Part shown: positions 19,244 to 29,656 of the stretch, piece after piece | Layout of the letters: every line of letters starts with the position of its first letter | How positions within the stretch are numbered: position 1 is the first letter of the stretch | Assembly: GCA_050084515.1 (NCBI GenBank) | Contig: CM114271.1 | Span: 33,418,001-33,482,000, forward strand | Length of the DNA stretch: 64,000 nt | Reading direction: 5' to 3' | Source of the DNA: Blasia pusilla | Taxonomy: Eukaryota > Marchantiophyta > Marchantiopsida > Blasiales | Translations under genes and position numbers: made by a program | Notes under the pieces: model-generated | Databases searched by the model: none | Seen by the model: the letters and a program-made list of their open reading frames with translations, nothing else | Told to the model about the DNA's origin: nothing

Positions 19244-21500
19244 TGTTAGATACTTGATTTATTGGAGATATTTTGGCACACGATTGTTGTCATGTGTACA
19301 TACCTTGAGTGACGAGGATCAAGTATGGGAGCTTGAGTATTTTTTTGTATGTTTGGTGACAACGATGTATATTGTGTAGGGATGTGTATGTGCACGAGGA
19401 ACCAAGCAAATAACCACAAGACTACTCTATGAATGGTTGGTCTTCCAAAATGCACTGAGCATTCATCTTCAATTAGTGATGTTGGGCTTACCCAAGAGCT
19501 ACGTGTAAACAAGTGAGGTTTCAAATGAGGATATTGAATGGAACCAACCAATGGTGCTTGTCCAAATGTCTATGCAAACCCAAGATGTGTAATCCCAACA
19601 AACTCTAAGTCCTAAGTTAGAAGTTAAATCCTTGCTTGAAAATCCCAACCCGAGAAATATAACAAAATGTTTTGAAAGTGGAGATCCGCATATAGCCATT
19701 CTTGTTGATGAAAATAGACAAGAGCATAAAAGAAATGTTAGCTCTTCTCATCGTGGAAAGCTAACATTGCTCCTAGACAAGGGTATTTGACTAAAATCCT
19801 CCTCGAATTATGCCCTCATCCCTTCCAACATCTTTAGGAGATTTCCACCATTCCGTAATGGAAAAATTAGGGTGGGATTACTCAACTCAAAAAATACTAT
19901 ATGCGTGCTCTCTACGTCATGGAACCATCTCCTTCTTCAACTCACTTAAACCCAAACATGATCTAAATATTTTCTCATATCTTTACGATCCTTCAATAGT
20001 TTCTTAACATATGAAAAATAGTTTCCCCTTGAGTGAATAAGTTTTTCTATAATTTTTATCGAAAAACAACTCCTTCTACTCCTTTAGCAATAAAATACTT
20101 CAACAAATTGATCGATTTCTTGTTCTTCAATACACTCCAGAAACAAAATCATATTATTAATCAATAGTTCGAAGTTATACTTGGAAATTATTGGATTGAG
20201 AGATGGGTTTTATATTCTAGGAATGAAACCATTATTCCCACTTCAGCTGAAGCTTGATAGCAAAACTTTTTTGAGTGATTAAGTTGAGAAATTGGAAGAC
20301 CAATCTATTATGAGAGTTGGATTTGTTCCATTTCTAACAAGTTTGTCCTTCAATCCATTACATAAGAATACTTCCCCAACCTAACGCATCTTAGCAAGCC
20401 ATCTGTCAAGGTTTACTCTTCGCATGGTTGATAGATTCATCGACTGTCATAGGTTTTTCATATCCATCCTTGGTTCTGTGGTTGAAGTTTGTATCCACTA
20501 AGGAAGTCTTGTTGAAATGTAAGGCTACCCATTGCCACGAGGACATTCACTTATGCCGAATTTGAGTGTTATGTTGCCCAAAACCCTTCCTCTTATTACT
20601 CAAAATACTTTGTCTCTTATTTTGACTCCTCTATGTTGACAATAGGAAGATTTGTTACTTTGTTGATTTTGCCTTCCTTTCCTAAAGATTCCCCCATTTT
20701 GCCTCATTAAAATTACAATACCCATGTTACTTACTAAGATGCATGGTTAAAACCATTGTTTTAAATTTACACATAGGAAACATAATATGTAAAAAAGAAA
20801 AATAAAAAGTCATTCCCCATTGTGAAATTAAGAGTCACGTACAGATCAACACCACAAAAAAAAATAAAAAAATTAGGTATCATCGAGAGGTTTAAATTCA
20901 CACCATACAAATATAGGGTAAGGGCACTAAACAACAAAGGTCTAGTTGGAGGCAAGGAAGATAGTAAGATAGAAGAGTGAGATTCTCATTTCCTTCAATG
21001 ATACAATTGATTGGTAATGTTCTAAAATATTTTTTCAAAACCCTGAGTAGAAAAAAATACATATGCTTGAATGGGAAGTAATTCTTTCGAGTTGTCTCAC
21101 GGTTGACAAAGTCATCATATGAGCAACATGGAAAGTAACATATGTGAACAATGTAAATTACTACTATATTTGAATTATATGTATTGCCTCTAATACTGTA
21201 CATGCAACATATTCCATTCCCACTTAAGACATGTCGTGATATAAGAATCTCCATATTAGATGCCTTGGTGAGTGCAATCCGCTTGGCCCAATCAATAGTG
21301 CATCTCAACGTCCTACTCTTCTTTACTCCATTCTAAGTTGTGTGAAGATATTTTGGAAATAAGAAATGTATTCTATATGTCTACATTAATTTATATTTGA
21401 TCGGAAAAGAAAACTCTTTGTAACATGTATATGCAAATGTTGGATGTGTCCCCCGTGCACCAATCAAAATCCTATATATAGTTGATAAAATATCAACCTT
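19240..21500. other. AT-rich intergenic sequence
   Basis: I see no supported gene or recognisable repeat here. Short ORFs on both strands have no domain motifs or conserved pattern. Confidence 0.5.
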
Positions 21501-21506
21501 ATCATG

Positions 21507-21950
21507 TCTTTTAGGATCAATTCACGAGTTTGGTAAAGAGCCTTCAAGAAGATTGGAGGATAGCCTCAAGAGATCAAGGATGACATGTTGAGGCCTCAGA
21601 GCATATGAGAGAGCAAGTTCCCCTTTGTTTTTGACCATTTGGAGCCATATAGAGAAACTTACTATTCATGTAAGTTTCTACTATGAGTATAATTGATTTT
21701 CCACTTTGGAAAGTGGCACTTCACCCCCTACAATAGGTCAAAAGCTAAGGAGGTGACATCTAAGCATAGATTACCATAGAGAGAGAGCTTGGGAGAGAGA
21801 AGGGGGCATGCCCAAAGAGGGATATTTGAAGCTCATTCCTTCTTTGTTGAACCTCTTGGCATGAGGCGGCAGAGCTATGGTCCTCCTTGTAGCCTAAGCC
21901 TCTCATTAGGAGAGTGGGTTTGGTTTGTAATGAGAGAGATGGGTTTTTTG
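21507..21950 (+). repeat. R1 dispersed repeat, copy 3 (uninterrupted)
   Basis: Runs from TCTTTTAGGATCAATTC to AGGAGAGTGGGTTTGG.TTG. It is the uninterrupted reference for the R1 copies at 11.2 kb (inverted), 17.95-19.2 kb and 41.0 kb (inverted). No coding content was found. Confidence 0.7.
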
Positions 21951-22062
21951 AATGATCTTGATTTACAAGATCACAATATATACTCGCATGACAACCTCCT
22001 CTTGAGTACTATTTATTCCAATAAAAGTTGGCCAAACCTTAGAAGTGTGGCCACCTATTCCG

Positions 22063-22517
22063 CAAGGTTGCATGGACATGGACAAGTCCATCCATGGGAT
22101 AGACATGCCGACACACATGCCTCGTACGCATCCAAGCCCGCCACCAGCCCGCACCCATTGTGTGGCCTGCAGTTGGGTCACGGCGTAGGCTCAAGGCCTA
22201 GGGCGGGCTTGGTGCGAGCTCAAGGCCCATGCACGGCCTGCAATAGGCCCCCATGGCGGGCTTTGGGCCCAAAAAATTTGGTCCAACAGACCAATTTTTG
22301 CAAGCCCAAAGCCGGACGTTGGTGACTAGTATGGGCCCTACGCATGCCTCGAGCCCTTACCCTGCTTGGATTGTGGGCCACGCAATGGGTGCGGGCTCAG
22401 ATACGGGCTTGGATATAGGCTCGGGTGCGGCCCTCGCGTTCATGAGGCCTGCACAGACATGTCTGTCCATAGGACGCACATAAGTCCGTGGTCACGGACT
22501 TTATTTATGCAACCTTG
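22063..22517. mobile_element. GC-rich TIR element, full-length copy
   Basis: A 455-bp element starts CAAGGTTGCATGGACATGG and ends TTTATGCAACCTTG, giving matching 12-bp inverted ends (CAAGGTTGCATR). The interior has GCGGGCTTGG-type words. The flanks (CTATTCCG and TTGTACTG) do not form a target duplication, so the insertion may be old or rearranged. Confidence 0.65.
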
Positions 22518-23023
22518 TTGTACTGGCCATCATCGCTACACATTTTTAGAATGGGTAAGAATCATTGGTAAAAAATCATTACTTTGTGTGGTCACTAGTT
22601 TTTGTATAATGTATAACATTTGAATCTTGAGATTTGAATTCTTTTTTACATATTAGATTTTGTATGGAAGAAATCAACGCACAAGCATTGCCGATTTTTT
22701 CAATAGATTTGGGGCCGCGGGATGATCAATACCGCAATCAGTAGCAAATTGGACTTCCAAGTTGAAATCTGAGTTCTTGAGGTCATGTTTCCAAGAGTTA
22801 TATTCTCTTTCTTTAAAATGGCATATTGTTTCGATGTCAATGTTAAGTACTTTTTTGATTGAGGGGTTTGAATTATCATTCTTACTCTACAATGCTCTTA
22901 GAGACTAGAACCTGATTGACATGGATTAAGTTATGTGCCATGATGTCGTCCGTAGCCACAATGCGCCACTAATTTTTTTGTCATGCTGCTTAAGGTTGCA
23001 TGACACCGTCAAGTGTTCCACCC

Positions 23024-23319
23024 CAAGGTTGCATGTGGATAAAGTCCATGTCCGTCCTATGGAAGGACTTGTCCGTATGGGCCCACCTTTCCCTTCTTTC
23101 TCATTCCCCTTACTTGCCTTCGTGTTCCATACTCCCCCATTTCTTCCTCCCTCCACTCCACTCCCTCCTTCCTCATTGCTCCTCTTATCCTTGCCTTGCC
23201 TTCCATCACAGACTAAAAGTGTGGGTCCCACCTCTTGGAACCCATATCTGTGGACATATCCAGACTTGTCCATCCATGTCCGTCCTAAGGAAGGACTTGT
23301 CCGTTTTTGTGCAACCATG
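23024..23319. mobile_element. TIR element of the CAAGGTTGCA family with 8-bp target duplication
   Basis: A 296-bp element starts CAAGGTTGCATG and ends TGCAACCATG (reverse complement CATGGTTGCA; 9 of 10 match). It is flanked by perfect 8-bp duplications TTCCACCC at 23,016-23,023 and 23,320-23,327. Subterminal repeats GTCCATGTCCGTCCTA.GGAAGG occur in the same orientation near both ends. The 8-bp duplication points to the hAT superfamily. It is non-coding. Confidence 0.85.
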
Positions 23320-23547
23320 TTCCACCCTCACTATATCTAGAAAAAAAAGATTGTGTCATTGAACACACATGTCATCTCTAAGGATGTTCATCATGAATAC
23401 CTCCTTAACTGACTACCATAAAATACCCCTCTAGTTATCAATATAACTTCTAAGGTTGCATACAGACAAAATTTGTGTCCATATACTTTTCCATAATCGT
23501 GGACTTATGTCCATGTGGGAAATATTGCCCACATCCCGCGTCCATTT

Positions 23548-23860
23548 TTCGTCCTGCTATTCTCCATGAACGTAAATCTTAAATGTTGCGAAATCATGAG
23601 TTCAATAGGACATGCTCTCAATGTTGATATGCATCCATACACACACTCATGTTAGTCGGGTATGGGTCAATCAGGGTTCTAACTCTTAGAGTTCTCCACT
23701 AGGCCTCTCATCAAGCTCAACCTTCCTAGTTTCTTGCTTTACAACACAAGCAAATGGCGTTTGCATGCCCGACCGGCCCAACTATCCCATGGATCTCTAA
23801 TGAGTCCCTAACCTAGGACATAGAGGACCGGGTCACTTGAGCTTGGAGCTAAAGGCCGCG
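23548..23860 (-). repeat. Partial L2 LTR (3' portion)
   Basis: The minus strand matches the last 300 bp or so of the LTR at 24,157-25,164 (ACTCATGTTAGTCGGGTATGG versus ACTCATGCTAGTAAGGTCTGG; AGCTCAACCTTCCTAGTTTC is identical). Together with the next LTR it encloses only a short leader, so almost the whole internal region has been lost. Confidence 0.7.
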
Positions 23861-24142
23861 TGGAAAGATTCACGTCTGAGACATCCTCATGTCTAAGGTT
23901 GAGCGCTTCAAGAGTCGCTATCTCCTCCTCTGGCTCGCGGTCAATCATTGGTTTGTCTCTCGGGTCTTTAGCTTGACTCACGACTTCCTTGGTAATTCAC
24001 CCTTGGTCGCCATTCTCGAGTCCTCGCCTTCTCAGATCTCCTCCTTGTCTCTTGCGTTCCTCCTCGAGCATCGAGATCTCCCCTCGAGCATCAAGGTTTC
24101 CTTCTCCTCAAAAATCCAGATCTTCACGCTCACCAATTATTA

Positions 24143-24154
24143 GCTCTGATACCA
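24143..24154 (-). other. Primer binding site of the inverted L2 element
   Basis: The minus strand reads TGGTATCAGAGC, two bases after the LTR end, just as in element B at 7,092-7,103. Confidence 0.85.
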
Positions 24155-24156
24155 CG

Positions 24157-25164
24157 TGTCGTATGCCTACTCTCCTTGGACATAAATCTGTAGTGTTGCA
24201 GAAGCATGCGTTCAGTTAGGACACGGTCTCAATGCTAATCTGCGCCCAAATACGCACTCATGCTAGTAAGGTCTGGGTCAATCAAGGCTCTAACTCTCCG
24301 AGTTCTCAACTTGGCTTCTCATCAAGCTCAACCTTCCTAGTTTCTTGCTTTACAACGTAGGCAAGTCTCTCTCAAGACTTGGGACAAACTTTCCGGTCAG
24401 TAAGGAACCTCAAACGGAGTTTGCATGCTTGGTGGTCCCAACTTTCCAATAAACCTTCAATGAGTCCCTAATCGAGACTCACCAAAATGAGTCACGGGTT
24501 ATAATCCAATTGTGGCTTTCGAAATCTACACCCTTGGATCAGGTTTCGGTTTCGATTCCCAACGCCAAACTCCCATTCCATCCCGTGTCTTTGAGCCGCC
24601 CTTTAGCGCCCAAAGTTGGGTCTAGGTCCCAAGAATCCTTGGAGACACTCCCCCTTAGTAGTACTTCTGGGAACCACCACACTCCCCCTAACTTTGGGAA
24701 AAGACAATCAGGCCCTTCATTTTGGCCCTCAACCCAACTCCCTCTACTGTCATTTTTTACAAATATCTCATCCTCTACTTATGCGTTTGCTAAGATCTTT
24801 GGTGCATTGGAACTGGCTTTGCATAAGCTTTCCAACACCACCTTACTTGTCCCAAACACATCTTGTAACTTAATGTTAAGGTCCAAAATATATTTAAACC
24901 CCAAACGCTAGTCGCTTTCCAAATTTGGTTCTCACCACTTTGGCAACCAACCTTCCTAGACTCAACTCATTTCAAGTTTTGGTTAACGTTTGGTCAAGGT
25001 TTCTTGGTCGCGACCATAAACACATGAAATGCGCAAACTCTATTCGCGTATTTCATCTCTTGGATTCTTCCAAGAGACCTCTCCAAAGCGCAACCATCCT
25101 AGCGTGAGTCCGCTAACATTATGATGGTCTTCTTGGCACTCGTTTGATTATGAGGGTCGTGACA
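24157..25164 (-). repeat. Full-length LTR of family L2
   Basis: A 1,008-bp LTR on the minus strand, from TGTCACGACCCTCATAATC (at 25,164) to GGCATACGACA (at 24,157). It is the best-defined relative of element B's 5' LTR and shares the same primer binding site arrangement. The leader continues leftwards to about 23,870 without recognisable gag. Confidence 0.85.
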
Positions 25165-26011
25165 CCATCGAAGGGGGGGAGGGGGGGCATCCCACCCCAC
25201 CTCCCTCTTGCATATTGTTTTAAAGAAAGATAAGAAAAAGAGAATCATCTTCTTTTGTTCATCTTTATAATTAAAAGAGGATCGGGTTAAGGAAATCCTC
25301 TTCCATGTCCTTTCAACCCTAAATTAACATGGCCAAGGATTTGGCAAATGCCTTTCCCCTCACCCTTGCACATGCTTGCATCACACTAGTGGTGTATTTC
25401 TTTCTCTTTGCCTATCACCTTCAAAAATATTTTGTTGTGGCACAATGTGAGAGAACTCCAATAATTGCAATAGGTAAAAGAGCACAATCATTATGAATTT
25501 TTTATTATTTTCATTTGAAAGCTCTCATATTATTTTGATATCGTTACTATTCTTTTATTTTAGTTTGTCTTACATCATTCAAGATATTATTTTTGGTTTG
25601 TAATAGATTAGAAGAGAAAATGATTGGACGTGAATCGGGCGTCGTGGGGAGCCCTCGTTCCTTACGAGCGACCGCACGCTCTGTCGCCAAAGACGGGTTC
25701 GTGTTGCACAGCAGTATAACACTCACCGCACTTGCTGTGTAAGCAGTGATCGCAGAGCAACGTTTCGAAGAATTGTGTGCAGTGAGAGTGAGAAGAGGAG
25801 CCCTTTCCTTCCTAATAACAGCGCGGAGTGCGCGGAGTGCCTGACAGATGTTGAAGGAGAGCATAGAGAGAAAGATCGATCTGTGAGAAATTCGTGTCGT
25901 TTCAGGCCGAAGATTGGAGTGTGGGAGCAGAGGATCGGGAGTTCGTAGGGTTGCAGAGCGAGGTCGATTTGTGAGGAATTTGCGTTGCTCCGTGCTACGG
26001 TCAGTTCCAAG
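25165..26011. other. UGD upstream region and 5' leader
   Basis: Starts with a G-run (25,177-25,189) and AT-rich sequence. From about 25,640 the composition becomes GC-rich and purine-rich, as expected for a transcribed leader. A possible 3' splice site (GTCGTTTCAG) lies near 25,900, so a leader intron is possible but not demonstrated. No TATA box could be assigned confidently. Confidence 0.4.
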
Positions 26012-27457
26012 ATGGTGAAGATATGTTGCATTGGTGCCGGATACGTCGGAGGGCCGACCATGGCCATGATCGCATTGAAATGCCCAGACATTCAAGTGTA
26101 TGTGGTGGACATTTCCAAACCCAGGATCGCGGCGTGGAACAGCGATGAGCTGCCGATCTACGAGCCCGGTCTGGATGATGTGGTGAAGGCTTGCAGAGGC
26201 AAGAATTTATTCTTCAGCACCGAAGTAGAGAAGTACGTGGACGAGTGCGACATCGTGTTCGTGTCTGTGAACACCCCCACCAAGACTACCGGTCTGGGAG
26301 CTGGCAAGGCCGCGGATCTCACCTACTGGGAATCCGCAGCCCGAATGATCGCCGATGTATCGAAGACGGACAAGATTGTGGTGGAGAAATCCACCGTGCC
26401 CGTGAAGACGGCCGAGGCAATTGAGAAGATTTTGACCCACAACAACAAGGGGATCAACTTCCAGATCCTGTCCAACCCCGAGTTTCTGGCCGAGGGTACC
26501 GCCATCGAAGATCTGCAGAAGCCCGACCGTGTCTTGATCGGAGGCCGGGAGACCCCCGAAGGTCAGAAGGCAGTGGAGGCCCTCAAGGCCGTGTACGCAC
26601 ACTGGGTCCCGGAGGAGAACATCCTGACCACCAACCTGTGGTCGGCCGAGCTCTCCAAGCTCGCAGCCAATGCCTTTTTGGCGCAGAGGATCTCGTCGAT
26701 CAACGCCATGTCGGCGTTGTGCGAGGCCACCGGGGCCGACGTTTCGGAAGTCGCTTACGCCATCGGCAAGGACTCGAGGATTGGACCCCGGTTCCTGAAC
26801 GCCAGCGTGGGATTCGGGGGTTCTTGTTTCCAGAAGGATATCTTGAACTTGGTGTACATCTGTGAGTGCAACGGGCTCACGGAGGTCGCCAATTACTGGA
26901 AGCAGGTGGTTTCTATCAATGACTACCAGAAGAGCCGCTTCGTGAGGAGGGTGGTGTCGTCCATGTTCAACACCGTGTCAGGGAAGAAGATCGCCATTCT
27001 CGGATTCGCGTTTAAGAAGGACACCGGTGACACCAGGGAGACCCCCGCTATCGATGTGTGCCACGGGCTTCTCGGAGACAAGGCTCTGCTGAGCATCTAC
27101 GACCCGCAGGTGACAGAGGAGCAGATCAAGCGCGACCTTTCCATGAACAAATTCGACTGGGACCATCCCCAGCACCTGCAGCCCCAGAGTCCCACCAGCC
27201 TCATCAAGCAAGTGAGCGTCGTGTGGGATGCGTACGAAGCCACTAAGGGCGCGCACGGCATCTGTGTCACAACCGAGTGGGACGAGTTCAAGAAGCTGGA
27301 TTTCCAGAAGATCTACGACGGCATGCAAAAGCCCGCTTTCATCTTCGATGGCCGCAATGTGCTCGACATCGAGGCTCTTCGCAAGATAGGCTTTATCGTG
27401 TACTCGATCGGCAAGCCTTTGGACCCATGGGTGAAGGATCTACCCGCATCCGCTTGA
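26012..27457 (+). CDS. UGD: UDP-glucose 6-dehydrogenase
   Basis: This cytosolic enzyme makes UDP-glucuronate from UDP-glucose with two NAD+, the precursor for xylose, arabinose, galacturonate and other wall sugars. The protein is 481 residues, the usual plant length, if it starts at ATG 26,012 ([18 protein letters not shown]). An in-frame ATG nine codons upstream exists, but the plant family begins [14 protein letters not shown], so I prefer the inner start. Visible features are the N-terminal Rossmann motif GAGYVGG (residues 8-14), [27 protein letters not shown], the central [13 protein letters not shown] helix with the substrate-binding region, [10 protein letters not shown] with the catalytic Cys at residue 272, and [16 protein letters not shown] in the C-terminal nucleotide-binding domain. 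No intron interrupts it. Base composition is GC-rich compared with the surrounding repeats. All key residues are present and no defect is visible. Confidence 0.98.
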   Translation: MVKICCIGAGYVGGPTMAMIALKCPDIQVYVVDISKPRIAAWNSDELPIYEPGLDDVVKACRGKNLFFSTEVEKYVDECDIVFVSVNTPTKTTGLGAGKAADLTYWESAARMIADVSKTDKIVVEKSTVPVKTAEAIEKILTHNNKGINFQILSNPEFLAEGTAIEDLQKPDRVLIGGRETPEGQKAVEALKAVYAHWVPEENILTTNLWSAELSKLAANAFLAQRISSINAMSALCEATGADVSEVAYAIGKDSRIGPRFLNASVGFGGSCFQKDILNLVYICECNGLTEVANYWKQVVSINDYQKSRFVRRVVSSMFNTVSGKKIAILGFAFKKDTGDTRETPAIDVCHGLLGDKALLSIYDPQVTEEQIKRDLSMNKFDWDHPQHLQPQSPTSLIKQVSVVWDAYEATKGAHGICVTTEWDEFKKLDFQKIYDGMQKPAFIFDGRNVLDIEALRKIGFIVYSIGKPLDPWVKDLPASA

Positions 27458-29656
27458 GCGCGTCGTCATTGACCATCTAGATGGATCAAAAAATCTTGTA
27501 TAGATGGGAAGTTCTGAGAGACTTTCTTCCTCTGTTCTACTTACCGATATCGGATATGCGGATGGACTCCAATTTCCAAAGGAACCAGTCGCCCACATTC
27601 ATCTGTTCCTCCTTACGCGCAGAAATCGGACCCCGTGCAGTAGTTGATTGGGAATGTGACGATGGCTCTTCTCATTCACCCTCATTTATCATTTCTGTTC
27701 CACATTGTGAAAGTACTGCAGGAAGATGTTAGTGGATGGAAGAAGGATCTTCACTCAGTAGACTAGCTTGTAGGTGGAAAAGTTCAGTGATTGATGGGCT
27801 GAAACCGAGTAGTATAGGAGTACTTCTCTGAGGCCTAAATGGGAAACCACTCAGACAATTACACAGCTAGTTGAGAACATTTCTCCAACCTCCTGGTAGA
27901 ACCTGTAGCACATGGACAAGCCATTTGAGAATTCCTGCTTTTCAACCCATTTGGTGGCTGACATCTAGATTGCAGACAGAAGCATAGCACACCCGTATTA
28001 GTGCAGTCTTCTAGGATCAATGCCAGTTGGAATTCAATTTTTTTCAAGAACTGACTGTCTCAGTTCTTGTCTAGGACCATGACCTAGTCTTGGATCTGCA
28101 ATAAAAAGCACTTGCACCTTCAGTTGCGGAATAGCCAAGATTTAATTCTAAGACATAATCTGGTTTTCTCGTTCGATTGTTCCGCAGTCAGCCCCCCATC
28201 GTCGGTGTTTTGAGCAGTCTTTTGAGCACACTGAACCGATGCATTCCTCGTCTCTCTTGACGGTTTCCAGGGATGTCCTTGGGGTTCCTGTTACTCGGAC
28301 AGCGGGTGTAGGATTCTGGTATCTTTCTTGCTGTGCCCGTTGCGCTCGTGTGCAGTGTGACCACTATTTCCAGCTCCGGCATCCTGAGCATTTCCTGAGG
28401 TTTTGTTTCCGAATGAGTTTTACGACTCGTCTGTAACCAGGACATCAGGTCGATCGACTTCTTTCTCATGTCCCGAGCATTTGACAAAACATGACACCTT
28501 GGAATCAGGTAGAGAAGCCATAGGTTCAGCTGGAAAACTCGGCCACCGAGAGTTTATTCTCGCTGTTGTTCCTCCAATCATGGTCATCTCTTTGTTGTCC
28601 GTCTCCAGGAAGGCAGACGGGTTAGTCGTCTTTCCTGCCCAGGCCTTCTTCCGGGACTCTAGTCAGATTCACTGCCTACGTCTGTCCTAGTGCATGACGT
28701 ACGCTCCCTCCTTCCTGGTCCCACGGTTGGTCCCACAGATTCCTGAGAAAGCACACCTCCACAACTTCGGATACCGAATTTCATCGGGCGATGTCTGTGA
28801 TGTGTGTATTTATGCCTGTGATGTGACGTTATTGAATGCTTCCGTTCCCAAACTACTACTCGATCTGTCGTTTTTTGTGGCGTGTGGCGTCCCTCCGCGT
28901 GAGCTGGCGTTGTTTCGGCACGTCTTCAGCGCTTGGTTGAATGTAGCGTGGTGGAACCGTACATGCCCGCCGGGTGTACTCTGGGCTGGGCTGGGCTGGG
29001 CTCAAAGTAGAGGAGCTGGAGGGGCTCCAGTGATCTTGCCTTCGTGCCGCGTTGGCCCCCGCGAAGGGGACCAAATCTTCCTGCGCTGACTCTCTGTAGT
29101 TGTAAACAGTAACTAAATCTCCCCCTCCCTTGTGCCCCTTGTAGAGGAGGTCCGGGGAGTTTTTTTACGAGAGGGGGTTAAGTTTCTGGCAAATGGTTGA
29201 ATACATCAGTAATTTGATCAGTTTAACCGGTCTCAAAAGGTAACATTTGAAATCGCCGGGCAATTTTTTGGTGTTTTTTCATTTTTCCGTTATTTTCCGA
29301 AATTTAATTTTTTTCCACAGTTCATTTCCGATCACTCGGAATGTTGTTAGACCGATATCCGGGATTTTCAAAACCAACCGGAAAAAATTTCACGACTTGT
29401 TTGAACTTCACCCTCTTTTGAACTCCTTTTCTATTAGACTTCAACTCTTTTGGAATCATGACTTCATCTTTAATGTAGAGATTCATTTCAAATCATTTTT
29501 TCACTAAATCATCCTTGGCAAGAATTGAACCCGACTAGGCCTCCCACCAGTTGGGAGCCAAGGATCTTTCCTCTCCATAATACATTGAAGCTTTTGAAGA
29601 AAAAGCTTCAATGTATTAGAAAAGGGACCCCTAACCGTATACTTTCCCCCCTCATC
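27458..29656. other. UGD 3' region and intergenic sequence
   Basis: The first few hundred bases should hold the UGD 3' untranslated region. Beyond that I see no supported gene; a 131-codon plus-strand ORF at 28,694-29,089 has no recognisable domain. A short GGGCT tandem repeat lies at 28,983-29,002. Confidence 0.4.

Noticed and set aside
25547-26095. 182-codon minus ORF overlapping the UGD start
   Set aside because: It lies opposite the UGD leader and first codons, has no domain, and is best explained as a shadow of GC-rich sequence.
28694-29089. 131-codon plus ORF downstream of UGD
   Set aside because: No recognisable motif, no start context or partner exons; it may be part of a UGD 3' region or noncoding.
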